A stretch of DNA of 64,000 nucleotides from Pseudomonadota bacterium (GCA_022572885.1 JACZVC010000005.1:48058-112057); one strand, 5' to 3'. Counted from the stretch's first letter, positions 1 through 8,040 are shown. Notes: generated from the letters alone by a model not told the origin. Numbers and translations: made by a program.

Positions 1-90
1 GTACGACGCGCAAAGGATGAACTTGGTGTAAGGCCAAGACACGACGGTATCAGCGGCAAGTGGCGATGGGTGTTGCCGGGAAATGAATAA
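1..90 (+). CDS. C-terminal end of a phage/plasmid-type replication ATPase or primase (partial)
   Basis: The first 90 bases read as an open frame of 29 residues ending in TAA, beginning before the window. The tail contains RRAKDELGVRP followed by a Gly-rich turn and a WRWVLPG ending. This pattern (A-K-x-x-L-G-V then an aromatic W-x-W/L-P terminus) is what I know from the C-termini of phage and plasmid RepA/DnaB-like ATPases and primase-helicases. It precedes a small ORF and the capsid gene, which is where a primase sits in many satellite phages. Only the tail is visible, so the family call is inference; the reading frame itself is clear. Confidence 0.5.
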   Translation, partial: VRRAKDELGVRPRHDGISGKWRWVLPGNE

Positions 91-206
91 CAAGGCGGCC
101 ACGATTCCCCGCGCCAGAATCTTGGACAAGTTGGCCACCTTCCCGCAACTTGGCCAACTTGGCCAACATTTCGGGACGGGTGTTTGTGGACAAGTGGAGA
201 GTAGAG

Positions 207-464
207 ATGGACAAACCAGAAATGATGAACCCGCCGGCCGCCGAACAGATAAATGAAGTGGCCGCGGCGATGCGTAAAGCAATAGTGGTTTATTTCGACG
301 CCGGCTACTCACCGGGAACAATTTCAGGCGGACTCATGGTCGCCATCTACAACCTGATGAAAGCCCAGGAGATGAGCGAGATGAAAATCTCAAACGAGCT
401 GTATCGGATAGTGGACGGAGTTCGTGAACTAGCATTTCTTGCATTTGAAAATTCTAACGAGTAA
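207..464 (+). CDS. small hypothetical protein of the integrated element (85 aa)
   Basis: I do not recognise this protein. I chose the ATG at 207 because GGAGAG lies a few bases upstream. The frame stays open to a TTG at 150, but that extension reads through a near-tandem TTGGCCAAC repeat and looks non-coding. The protein is acidic, starts MDKPEMMNPP, has no signal or obvious membrane segment, and looks mostly helical, with a Gly-rich turn (SPGTISGG) near residue 37. It lies between the replication ATPase tail and the capsid gene, so it belongs to the element. A small regulatory or packaging role is possible but nothing shows it. Confidence 0.5.
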   Translation: MDKPEMMNPPAAEQINEVAAAMRKAIVVYFDAGYSPGTISGGLMVAIYNLMKAQEMSEMKISNELYRIVDGVRELAFLAFENSNE

Positions 465-491
465 CCTGTGCCTGCGTTAAGTCGCTCCATC

Positions 492-607
492 ATCGGTTAT
501 TGCTTCGCGCTAACCGATTGGCATGCAGCGACTGGAAGTGAAGTTATCCGCGAAAGCGATGCGACTCGCCGACACGCACAGGTGGCCCGGGAACGTTGTT
601 CCGGGCC
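492..607 (+). other. two strong stem-loops between the small ORF and the capsid gene
   Basis: The 194-base spacer 465-658 carries two hairpins. The first pairs ATCGGTTA (492-499) with TAACCGAT (511-518): 8 perfect base pairs around an 11-base loop. The second pairs GGCCCGGGAAC (584-594) with GTTCCGGGCC (598-607), a 10-pair stem with one bulged G and a 3-base loop. A run of seven T follows some 20 bases later, too far for a standard intrinsic terminator. They could attenuate or insulate capsid expression from the replication module; that role is inference. Confidence 0.5.
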
Positions 608-658
608 TTGCATGTGTTGCCGGCAGTCGTTTTTTTCTGCCTGTCGGCCGGAGAAGTC

Positions 659-2542
659 ATGAGGCTATCTGAGCAGGACAAGCGGAAGTTTGACGACTTC
701 ATTTCGTCGCCCCAGCGGCGTTCAGTTTCGCTCGATTCTCGAGAGGTCCATCTCGACGAAGACAAACGCACGATTCAAGTTGCGTTCTCGTCGGAAGCAT
801 CCATCCGACGTTGGTTCGGGATAGAAGTTCTCGGGCATGGCGCGGACGAAGTCAGCCTCGATCGTTTTCACGACGGCGCGGCGGTACTGGTTAACCACGA
901 GTTGAATGAACACATCGGTGTTATCGAAAGAGCCTGGATCGAAGGCTCGACCGGTCGGGCGATTTTACGTTTCGGTAAAGGCGATCGTGCCGCCGAGGTT
1001 TTCGAAAACATTCTTGATGGAATTTTTCGCCACATAAGTGTCGGTTATATCATCCACGAGATGATCCTGGAGACTCAGGTCGATGACGGGCCCGATGTTT
1101 ATCGCGTCACCGATTGGGAACCTTTTGAGATCTCACTCGTAGCCGTACCAGCGGATACATCAGTAGGTGTAGGCCGCAGCAATTTCGAATCAATTCACGA
1201 GGACATAACGATGAAAACAGAAACAACTTCCAGTTCGCGGTCACAAAGGCGAACAGATAACCAGGTAACAGAGGCCGAGCGAGAACGCGTTACGGAGCTT
1301 CTAGCCACTGGAGAGGCGCACGAAGCCCAGGACCTCGCCCGACAGTTAGTGAAAAGCGGCGGATCCGTCGCGGACTTGAATGCGATGATCTTGGACCGAG
1401 GCGGCTTCCCGGCAACGAAAGCCGAGGATCCGTCGATAGGACTCTCACAAAACGAGATCCAGAAATACAGCCTATGTAAGGCAATCGTGGCCGCTGCTTA
1501 CCCGGCCGATCGCAAGCTGCAGGCGGCGGCGGCCCTCGAGATGGAATGTTCGGAGACGGCCCGCGGGCAGCTTACTACTCGCACCGTTAGAGGAAATCTG
1601 TTCATTCCTCCTGAAATCTTGAGTCAACCGCGGGGCCAGCGCAACCTTACCGTTGGCGCAGACGGCGGCGACCTGGTTGCCACGAATCTGCTCTCGGGCT
1701 CATTCATTGACTTGCTGCGCAACGCCAGCGTTGTCCAGGCGGCGGGCGCTCTGGTACTGCACGGTTTAGTTGGGAACGTCTCCATTCCTCGTCAGACTGG
1801 CGACGAGAACGTGTTCTGGTTAGCCGAGAACGCAGCTCCGACAGAGAGCTCCGCAACGTTCGACCAGGTGCCGCTTACTCCGAAAACGTTAGCAGCGTAC
1901 TCCGAGATCAGTCGCAAATTGCTACTTCAGGGAACTCCCGCAATTGAGGGCCTTGTGATGAAGAGCCTCGCCGATACGATCGCTATAGAAGTCGATCGAG
2001 TGGCAATCGACGGCTCCGGCGCGGGAGAAGAGCCGACCGGCATTTTGAACCAGGCGGGCGTGGGCGTAGTCGCCGGAGACGTTAACGGTCTCGCACCGAC
2101 ATTCGCCAACATCGTGGCCCTGGAATCGTCAGTTAGCGTACCGAATGCTCTCATCGGGAGGTTGGCATACGTCACCAATTCGAAGGCAGTCGGCGACCTC
2201 AAACAGATATCTGTCGACGCTGGCAGCGGGCGCTTCCTACTCGAGGGCCGAACCGATGGCGATCGACAAACGCTATCGATGAATGGGTATAAAACGATCA
2301 TGTCGAACAATGTGCCGTCAGATTTAGTCAAGGGAACTTCCGGCGCAACTCTGTCCGCGATCATCTTCGGTAACTTCGCGGATCTGATCATCGGTATGTG
2401 GTCGGGCCTGGATCTCCAGGTCAATCCGTACAGCCTGGACACCAGCGGTCAGATACGCATCACGGCGTTCCAGGACCTGGACATTGCACTGAGGCATCCT
2501 CAGTCCTTCAGCGCCATCGTCGACGTGATCACGACCACGTAG
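659..2542 (+). CDS. fused HK97-type prohead protease and major capsid protein
   Basis: One 627-residue frame joins two head genes. Residues about 20-175 form an HK97-family prohead (U35) protease: a VNHE motif places the catalytic His near residue 80, HISVGY places the Ser near 127, and TDWEPFEISLVAVPAD is the family's closing strand. A charged, partly coiled linker (about 185-250, the delta/scaffold-like region) follows. Residues about 260-627 are an HK97 gp5-type major capsid protein (TVGADGGDLVATNLL, then the N-arm/E-loop and A-domain region). Expected role: autocatalytic scaffold removal and head assembly. I chose the ATG at 659 (GGAGAAG just upstream) over an in-frame start at 596, which adds an unrelated leader. 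No terminase, portal or tail gene follows inside the window, so the head gene stands almost alone. Confidence 0.9.
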   Translation: MRLSEQDKRKFDDFISSPQRRSVSLDSREVHLDEDKRTIQVAFSSEASIRRWFGIEVLGHGADEVSLDRFHDGAAVLVNHELNEHIGVIERAWIEGSTGRAILRFGKGDRAAEVFENILDGIFRHISVGYIIHEMILETQVDDGPDVYRVTDWEPFEISLVAVPADTSVGVGRSNFESIHEDITMKTETTSSSRSQRRTDNQVTEAERERVTELLATGEAHEAQDLARQLVKSGGSVADLNAMILDRGGFPATKAEDPSIGLSQNEIQKYSLCKAIVAAAYPADRKLQAAAALEMECSETARGQLTTRTVRGNLFIPPEILSQPRGQRNLTVGADGGDLVATNLLSGSFIDLLRNASVVQAAGALVLHGLVGNVSIPRQTGDENVFWLAENAAPTESSATFDQVPLTPKTLAAYSEISRKLLLQGTPAIEGLVMKSLADTIAIEVDRVAIDGSGAGEEPTGILNQAGVGVVAGDVNGLAPTFANIVALESSVSVPNALIGRLAYVTNSKAVGDLKQISVDAGSGRFLLEGRTDGDRQTLSMNGYKTIMSNNVPSDLVKGTSGATLSAIIFGNFADLIIGMWSGLDLQVNPYSLDTSGQIRITAFQDLDIALRHPQSFSAIVDVITTT

Positions 2543-3032
2543 GGAAACTGAGGGGGCCTGGCTTGCTGACATATCAACCAGGCTCCTCCGCTCGGGCAGC
2601 GAGCGCCTCGATAGCTTGCTGGAGGCATCTCCCGCGCCGTTCACCCGGACGGCGTCACGGTGCACTTATACGATCGCGGGGCCACCCCCCGCCAGGGAGA
2701 AACTTTTTCCGTTCGGATTCCTGCCGGCAAAAGGTACTCCCTGGCGGGGGGGGTCTATGTGGGTACGCAGCTCCGCACGCTTTGGCGTTTTATTTTGCTG
2801 CGAGATCGCGATTGATGATGATCAACGAGCGTCAGATTCGTACATTAACTTTACGATATAACATCCTGTTTTATATAGAGAATAACTTAAAAAATCGCGC
2901 TCAATTGAATCCGTTAGTGTTGATCAGTCTACCCTCAGAACCGGTGCACTTGGATCGAGCGTGTCCGGAGCGGACAGTGGTACTGAGCTAAGATGGGGTC
3001 TTTTGGAGAAGGATATTCCCAAGGGAATTTCA
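2543..3032. other. 490-base stretch without a convincing gene; possible promoter for the protease
   Basis: Downstream of the capsid stop I see only short open frames with no recognisable family and no ribosome site. The stretch contains a perfect 15-bp inverted repeat (2685-2751). After about 2820 the composition turns AT-rich. A possible sigma70-like pair is TTTACG (2850-2855) and TATATA (2872-2877), spacer 16, about 150 bases before the protease start. It may be the scar of lost head-tail genes. Confidence 0.4.
2685..2751. repeat. perfect 15-bp inverted repeat with 37-base loop
   Basis: CCCCCCGCCAGGGAG at 2685-2699 is exactly complementary to CTCCCTGGCGGGGGG at 2737-2751. The stem is very GC-rich inside an otherwise AT-rich drift. 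There is no T-run after it, so it is not a typical terminator. Confidence 0.75.
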
Positions 3033-3770
3033 ATGTCCGGTCCGGTAGATAGGGCCACCATGGAAATGGTCGTATTCCCGATCATTAAGGTCCTATTTCT
3101 GTCTGATGGTACTGAGGTCCACAAGTTGGTTGGGACAGGGTTCTTCCTGAACGAGAATGGACTCTTTCTTTCTGCGCGGCACGTATTCCAGGGGAGGGAG
3201 TGCGCACTCGACCTTGAGGGAGCTGATGGCTTCGCGGTCTATTGCATACACGCCGTAAACCTTAATCGAAAAATGGTACTTCGCCACATTGACGTGCAAT
3301 CCATCAAAACGCGAAACGACACTGATATTGCGGCAGGTTACGTCGAGAAAAATCAGTTCGGACGGGCCAATGCTGAAATAACAGAATCTGAATTGCAGAA
3401 TACTGCACATATAAATTTTACGACGAAAGGCAACTTGCCGATCGGTACTGATATTTGGACAGTTGCGTATCCGCTTATGACATTGGGAAGCGTCGTTGAT
3501 GGTGGCATTGCTATCAATTTCCAATCCGACATGTTTCGCGGACGGATAACGGCGCACTACCAAGAGCGACGAGACGCGGGACTGCTTAACTGGCCATGCT
3601 ATGAAACAGATATGCAGATATTGGGCGGCGCGAGCGGTGGGCCTGTATTTGTATCTGGGAGTAGCGGCGTCGTTTTTGCCGTCAACTGTTCTGGCACAAC
3701 TCCGCACACAGTCTCGCATGTGTCCTCATTACGACCGGCTATCTTGGCCGGTGAAGTCAACGGACACTGA
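3033..3770 (+). CDS. trypsin-like (S1/HtrA fold) serine protease, cargo gene
   Basis: A chymotrypsin-fold protease of about 245 residues. The triad is visible: His near residue 50 in LSARHVF, Asp near 98 in NDTDIA, and Ser near 201 in GGASGGPVF (the G-x-S-G-G-P signature). There is no signal peptide, PDZ or membrane segment, so it is probably cytosolic. I prefer the ATG at 3033, preceded by AAGGGA at good spacing. A GTG at 2961 would add 24 residues. Base composition and codons are more AT-rich than in the capsid gene upstream and the chromosome beyond the att site. It is followed by a small membrane/coiled-coil gene and sits at the att-distal edge of the element, where cargo such as phage-defence genes usually sits. 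Substrate unknown; the protease call is secure, the defence role is inference. Confidence 0.85.
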   Translation: MSGPVDRATMEMVVFPIIKVLFLSDGTEVHKLVGTGFFLNENGLFLSARHVFQGRECALDLEGADGFAVYCIHAVNLNRKMVLRHIDVQSIKTRNDTDIAAGYVEKNQFGRANAEITESELQNTAHINFTTKGNLPIGTDIWTVAYPLMTLGSVVDGGIAINFQSDMFRGRITAHYQERRDAGLLNWPCYETDMQILGGASGGPVFVSGSSGVVFAVNCSGTTPHTVSHVSSLRPAILAGEVNGH

Positions 3771-3960
3771 CTGACATGGACACCGCCTAGCTGTGATAGT
3801 CGGGACCCAAAACTTACGTACACAATCAGATTCCATCACGACCGAATGTCTGCTTTGCAGCCATTAGCAGCCGTCCAGGTGATAAACTGGCGAACGACTG
3901 CAGTTGACCCCAAGCGGAAGATCGTTAACATGACTCGTTGGTGGGGTAGGGACCAGACAA

Positions 3961-4359
3961 ATGGCCAAAAGAAAAACATCTAAGACCGGGGGAGGAAGGT
4001 ACATCAAACCTCACGAACGGAGTATTCAAGTTGAGGGAACAACTGAGATGTCAATTGGAGAAATTGTCGACATGCAACAAGGTACTGTTTTTTCCGCCGC
4101 CGACAAGATCATCGGCGGGGCCCTGGTTCTAATTGTAATGACGTTTGCAGGCTCGATTTGGTCACTAAATGGCACATTAAGGACTGCTCTCAAGGACCAA
4201 AACGTTGCACTTGTCAACGCTCTAGCGGAACAGAACAAGACGATGAGGGACGAACTGAAAGACATCCGTGACGTTGCACGTGAGGATCGTCAGCTATATC
4301 TTGATCGGCTAGAAAATAAGCTTGATGATTTTGAAGATAAGCTCGATGAATTAAACTAA
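3961..4359 (+). CDS. small single-pass membrane protein with C-terminal coiled coil
   Basis: No family recognised. The 132-residue protein has a basic, Lys-rich cytoplasmic N-terminus (about 1-20), one hydrophobic segment near residues 48-68 (IIGGALVLIVMTFAGSIW), and a charged heptad-like C-terminal half (about 80-132, rich in E/D/K/R/L), probably a coiled coil. It starts 190 bases after the protease stop, with a TAGGGA-like ribosome site ahead of the ATG. The pairing of a soluble protease with a membrane protein could mean sensor-effector or substrate-protease partners; this is inference from adjacency only. Confidence 0.6.
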   Translation: MAKRKTSKTGGGRYIKPHERSIQVEGTTEMSIGEIVDMQQGTVFSAADKIIGGALVLIVMTFAGSIWSLNGTLRTALKDQNVALVNALAEQNKTMRDELKDIRDVAREDRQLYLDRLENKLDDFEDKLDELN

Positions 4360-4407
4360 CACGGCCGCTCCTAGCCGACTACCGCCTTCAATCCGATGTT
4401 AATGAAC

Positions 4408-4431
4408 GGTCCGCTCTTGGCCGATAGCGGC
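4408..4431. repeat. imperfect palindrome of a dispersed GGTCCGCT...AGCGGC family
   Basis: GGTCCGCT (4408-4415), then a TTGGCC-containing centre, then AGCGGC (4426-4431). The same design recurs at 61204 (half copy) and three times at 63109-63233. It sits in a 285-base non-coding tail (4360-4644) of the element; a looser relative may be present near 4366-4385. Otherwise I see no gene in this tail. Confidence 0.5.
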
Positions 4432-4644
4432 TTTTCAGATTGTAGGATTTCTAGCGTTTCGAACGACCGGTCCCGGCGGAAGCAGCCAAACCGAAATGGT
4501 CCAATTTCGGGCCACGCTCGGCTAAAACGGGCCAGAAATCGTCAAAACGAACGGGCAATGAAGATTCAGTGAAAAGCGTTGCGGCTCAACGCTTTCGATA
4601 ACAATTCACGTACACTGAAAAATACTGAAAAACAGCGCAGGAAC

Positions 4645-4703
4645 GACTTAAAATCCCTCGGAGATACATCTCCTTGCCGGTTCGATTCCGGCCCCGGGCA
4701 CCA
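4645..4703 (+). other. attachment site: displaced 3' fragment of a tRNA-Leu(UAA) gene
   Basis: The sequence matches the 3' two-thirds of a tRNA-Leu: anticodon loop with TAA (GACTTAAAATCCC, from 4645), a long class II variable arm (GGAGA 4660-4664 pairing with TCTCC 4669-4673), T-arm GCCGG-TTCGATT-CCGGC (4676-4692), acceptor 3' strand CCCGGGC, discriminator A and encoded CCA (4701-4703). The 5' acceptor strand, D-arm and left anticodon stem are absent; homology stops at about 4645. This is the signature of integration into the 3' end of a tRNA gene. The intact tRNA should lie to the left, beyond the window, with the element between. It is therefore not a functional tRNA here. Confidence 0.85.
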
Positions 4704-4768
4704 TACATGAGACCCGAGTGTGCCGGGCCGCTGCGCCTTGTGCTGTGGGACCCGTATGCCCGCTCGCC

Positions 4769-6748
4769 TCACACTGACAACGATGCCGGGGGCTCTCCTT
4801 TACGGTGGCGCTCCCACACCTGTTGGTAAAGCATCTCCAGGTGCCGCGAAAACCGGGCCGGGTCGAACAAACCGCTTGTCTCGCGAGCCTCGACCAACCG
4901 GCGGCGAAGCCTGTTCAACTCTTCGGGTTGGTTTGCCAACTCCACGGCTCGCTCCTCGTAAGATTCCGGATTGGAACAAATGAGTTGCTCGAGCCCGAGG
5001 GCAGTGTTCAGCGATGCGCCCAGCCGCGATAGCATGTGCTCGCCTGCACAAGTCAGCACGGGCAGTCCGCTCGCCAGCGCACAGACCGCCGTGGTTCCGG
5101 CGTTGTAATGAAAGGTATCGAGGAAAAGATCCGCCTGGCGGACTCGCGCCAGGTGCTCCGCCAACGGCACGCGTCCGGCAAACACCAATCGCTCCGGGCT
5201 GATGCCGCGGACCTTGGCTTCGCGGCCCAGGTTGTCCTCGGCGTCTGCGGAATCTTCAGCAAAAAGCCACAAGACCGACCCGGGTACGCGCTCCAGGATG
5301 CGCATCCAGGCGCTGAAAACGGCGGGACCGATTTTCAATGGATTGTTGAAACTCGCGAATACGAAGGCATCGTCCGGGAGACCGAGTTCGGAGCGCTTGG
5401 GAACCCGGGGGCTCGCATCCAGCGGTGAGGCCACGATGAAACTGGCTGGCAGACGGAGAATTGCCTCGGTGAACTCGTGCCCTGAGTCGGGTGGTATCAC
5501 CACGGGATCCGCGACGACATAGTCGATGAATTCCGCGGCCATGGTGTTGAGATAACCCAGATAAGCGATCTGCACCGGCGCCGGCCGCGCGGCAAAAATC
5601 TCGGGGCGGGCGCGGCCGGTATAACCGGCCAGGTCCACGAGGATATCGATACGGTCATCCCGAATCCGGCGAACGGCCTCCTCGAGGGAGCGGCCGCTCA
5701 GGTCACGAAACCGATCCGCGCCTTCCTCTACCCGGCGGTAATAAGAATCCTCGTGGCGGCGCAGCGAATAGCAAAAGACCTCGAATCCTTCGCGGTCGTG
5801 TTGGCGAAACAGGTCGCAGACCAGGACGCCAACGGCGTGCTCGCCGAAATCCGGCGACACATAGCCGATTCGTATCCGGGATTCGTCAGGGTCGGCTCGT
5901 GGTTGCGGCGGTGCCGCTACCCGCATCGCCTGGCGCGCGAAGTACCGGGCGTAGTGCGCGGCCACGGGCCGGTGGCAAACAGCCAGTTCGGGAATGTAGT
6001 TGATGGCCGCCGGCGACAAGACCTCCTCGCCACCCTGGGCCAGGAATCGCTCCAGGCCCGCGGCGATGAGGCTGCATTCCGAGTCCAGGTCCCGCCAGTC
6101 ACACACTTCCAGCCGCGCCTGCAAGAGGGCATAGCGCGCCCCGACGTGCTGGGGATCCACGGCGAGAGCATGCGCGAGAGCTTCCCGGGTACCGCTGCCG
6201 TCGCGAGCGACGCGCAGCGTCAAGGCGTAGTTGTAGAGCAACCGGACCTCGTCCGGGTTCGTGGCGAGTGCCTGGCGATAATGCTCGATCGCTTCCTGGG
6301 TATGGCCAAGGAAACCCAACGAGGCGGCCAGGTGGTGGTGGGTCTGGGCATGGTCCGGCCGCGCCGTCAGTATGCGTCGATAACAGTTGGCCGCATCGCC
6401 CCAGGCGCCGTTTTGGCGGTAGAGTTCGCCGGCGAGATTCAGCGCCACTGCATCGTCGGGCCGCAGCCGCAGCGCTTGCTCCACCGCTTGCAAGGCCGCA
6501 TCGGGATGCCCGCTCTTCGCCAGGGCGAGGGCGAGCACGGCGTGGGCTTCCGCCAGCTCCGGCCGGCCGGAGAGAGCCTTCTGGAGGTAACCCACCGCCT
6601 CCTGGCTGCGACCGGTTTCATGACACAGCAGGCCCAGGTAATACAGGACATCGGGATCGTCCGGCGACTGCTCCAGGCATTGCCGGTAAAGCGCTTCCGC
6701 TTCGTCGCGCTGGCCCGCGCGGTGCTTGGCGATAGCTTCTTTTTTCAC
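4769..6748 (-). CDS. TPR-containing O-GlcNAc-transferase-like glycosyltransferase (GT41, SPINDLY type)
   Basis: About 659 residues. The N-terminal third is a series of tetratricopeptide repeats (DPDVLYYLGLL, AEAHAVLALALAKSG, AVALNLAGELY, HAQTHHHLAASLG, VRLLYNYALTL). The rest is a GT41 catalytic region: IRIGYVSPDFGEHAVG opens the N-lobe and the nucleotide-sugar lobe has FNNPLKIGP and DLFLDTFHYNAGTTAV. Expected reaction: sugar transfer from a nucleotide donor to protein Ser/Thr or another acceptor in the cytosol. I prefer the GTG at 6748 because it overlaps the upstream methyltransferase stop as GTGA, implying coupled translation; a GTG at 6793 is the longer alternative. It is the first chromosomal gene beyond the att site and is oriented toward it. 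Acceptor unknown. Confidence 0.88.
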   Translation of the reverse strand: MKKEAIAKHRAGQRDEAEALYRQCLEQSPDDPDVLYYLGLLCHETGRSQEAVGYLQKALSGRPELAEAHAVLALALAKSGHPDAALQAVEQALRLRPDDAVALNLAGELYRQNGAWGDAANCYRRILTARPDHAQTHHHLAASLGFLGHTQEAIEHYRQALATNPDEVRLLYNYALTLRVARDGSGTREALAHALAVDPQHVGARYALLQARLEVCDWRDLDSECSLIAAGLERFLAQGGEEVLSPAAINYIPELAVCHRPVAAHYARYFARQAMRVAAPPQPRADPDESRIRIGYVSPDFGEHAVGVLVCDLFRQHDREGFEVFCYSLRRHEDSYYRRVEEGADRFRDLSGRSLEEAVRRIRDDRIDILVDLAGYTGRARPEIFAARPAPVQIAYLGYLNTMAAEFIDYVVADPVVIPPDSGHEFTEAILRLPASFIVASPLDASPRVPKRSELGLPDDAFVFASFNNPLKIGPAVFSAWMRILERVPGSVLWLFAEDSADAEDNLGREAKVRGISPERLVFAGRVPLAEHLARVRQADLFLDTFHYNAGTTAVCALASGLPVLTCAGEHMLSRLGASLNTALGLEQLICSNPESYEERAVELANQPEELNRLRRRLVEARETSGLFDPARFSRHLEMLYQQVWERHRKGEPPASLSV

Positions 6749-7473
6749 GTCACTTTGGGTGGGCCAAAGCCGACCAGATCCTTCTTTTCCCACAGGGCCA
6801 GATGCCTGACCGGCATACCTTCGATCCAGTCATCGATCGTTAGAATCGGTTCGCAGAAACTGAAAGGCGGAAGTTCCAGGTTCAACAGACGAAAATGGCC
6901 GGTCGGTATATCGATGTTGCGGTCGCAATCCGGGTGCGTCGAGGTCAGCAGGTAGCGAATGTTGCTGTTGAGAAAATTGTCGATGACGGAAAATATGTCG
7001 TCATAAGACAAGTGGAACAGGCAATCCCGGCATAACCACAGATCGGCATCGGGCAGCTTCCGGGTGATGATGTCGAGATGAAAAAAGCGAGTGTTTGCGT
7101 TGGCAAAATTCTCCTGGTTCGCCGCGATCAGCGGTTCGACGATATCCGCGCCGATATATTGTGTGTCCTGTGCTCTTTGGATGTGCTGAAACCAATGGTA
7201 GTCACCGCAAGGTGCATCGAGGATGGTCTTGAATCCGTAGCGCTCGATCAGGAGCGGAATTTCTTGCCTGATGTTGCGGGTGTATTCGAGTGTCGATCCT
7301 TCGCCTGAACGGCTTTCTTCATTCTTCCATTGGTTCTGCTTATAGATTGCGGTAAACCGGTCTTCGGTATTCCCGGCATGCTCGAGCAGGCGGGACCTCC
7401 TGCGATAGGAGTGCTTTTCAGTAAGTTTTTTACCGCCCGGGAAAAGACCGATCAATAACTTCAGGATACTCAT
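6745..7473 (-). CDS. class I SAM-dependent methyltransferase
   Basis: A 242-residue Rossmann-type methyltransferase. SAM motif I is ILDAPCGDYHWF near residue 85; a DADLWLCRDCLFHLS segment corresponds to motif IV. The N-terminus begins MSILKLLIGLFPGGKK, basic rather than a cleaved signal. Proteins of this type are often found with glycosyltransferases in surface polysaccharide or glycoprotein loci. Here its stop overlaps the start of the TPR glycosyltransferase by 4 bp, so the two likely form one transcription unit and may modify the same glycan. The methyl acceptor cannot be read from the sequence. Confidence 0.8.
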   Translation of the reverse strand: MSILKLLIGLFPGGKKLTEKHSYRRRSRLLEHAGNTEDRFTAIYKQNQWKNEESRSGEGSTLEYTRNIRQEIPLLIERYGFKTILDAPCGDYHWFQHIQRAQDTQYIGADIVEPLIAANQENFANANTRFFHLDIITRKLPDADLWLCRDCLFHLSYDDIFSVIDNFLNSNIRYLLTSTHPDCDRNIDIPTGHFRLLNLELPPFSFCEPILTIDDWIEGMPVRHLALWEKKDLVGFGPPKVT

Positions 7474-7608
7474 AAAAGAAGGCTGCCCAGCCCCTGAGGA
7501 AATCAGTTTGCCAAGCCTAAATACTAGTGAAACGGTTGCATGCCCGCAATTTTTGCGCTGGCTATCCGCTTATCGTTCCGGGCCTATGCCAGCCAAACGG
7601 GCTCGGGT

Positions 7609-8040
7609 CTAATGAAAAACCACATCGACCAGTACATCGTGGATGATTTGGGTGGCAACTTCGACGAGGATAATCTTGCCACCCACAATTATGCGCTCAA
7701 ACCCTCTTGGCGCCGGTGGCAGCAAGTCGATCAAGCCGACCGGGAAATGCTGTTTGGCAATTCCTGGAGGCAGGGGCTTGCCGCGTTGCAGGTTTTTAGC
7801 GATGCCTGGCGGCAGACCGCGTGGTTTCCCTTTGCCTTTGCCTTTTTTGCCGGTTGAGTGGCCATGTTTGTGGAAGTATTCGGCAATGATTTGCCGCTCA
7901 ACCTCACTAAACACAGCAATGGCGATTTTTTCGGCCGTCGAAGTCCTGCTGTCAGCCCTGGTGTATTTGTCATCGGCCCGGGTCGGCGCACAGGCCAGAA
8001 TGCAGATCAACACTGCAACCATGAGAGTAATGCGTAGCAT
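7609..8040 (-). CDS. secreted CigR/RcnB-like small basic protein
   Basis: A 143-residue exported protein. The ATG at 8040 has CAGGGG just upstream; a TTG at 8061 would add seven residues. The N-terminus is a Sec signal (MLRITLMVAVLICILACA); a weak lipobox (ILAC) makes a lipoprotein possible. The mature part has a helical stretch, then a Lys/Gly linker (TGKKGKGKGKPRG) and the sequence LPPGIAKNLQRGKPLPPGIAK, and ends in RIIVGGKIILVEVATQIIHDVL. This is the pattern of the CigR-like family, where the C-terminal strand domain resembles RcnB. Function in non-pathogens is unknown. A CRP-type operator 70 bases upstream suggests cAMP or nutrient control. Confidence 0.75.
   Translation of the reverse strand: MLRITLMVAVLICILACAPTRADDKYTRADSRTSTAEKIAIAVFSEVERQIIAEYFHKHGHSTGKKGKGKGKPRGLPPGIAKNLQRGKPLPPGIAKQHFPVGLIDLLPPAPRGFERIIVGGKIILVEVATQIIHDVLVDVVFH

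Noticed and set aside
91..206. TTGGCCAAC near-tandem repeat as an origin iteron
   Set aside because: Only two or three short copies, within reach of a coding extension; too little for an iteron array.
2616..2861. Possible small gene after the capsid gene
   Set aside because: No family, no ribosome site, and it crosses the GC-rich inverted repeat; head-tail gene remnant possible but unsupported.
4645..4703. A functional tRNA-Leu gene
   Set aside because: 5' acceptor strand, D-arm and left anticodon stem are absent upstream.
4566..4772. Minus-strand ORF across the tRNA-Leu fragment (contains WCPGPESNRQ)
   Set aside because: It is the antisense translation of the tRNA 3' end; this peptide is a known spurious annotation and the region is an attachment site.
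5753..6955. 400-codon plus-strand ORF
   Set aside because: Shadow of the TPR glycosyltransferase on the other strand; no recognisable family, Arg/Gln-rich antisense composition.
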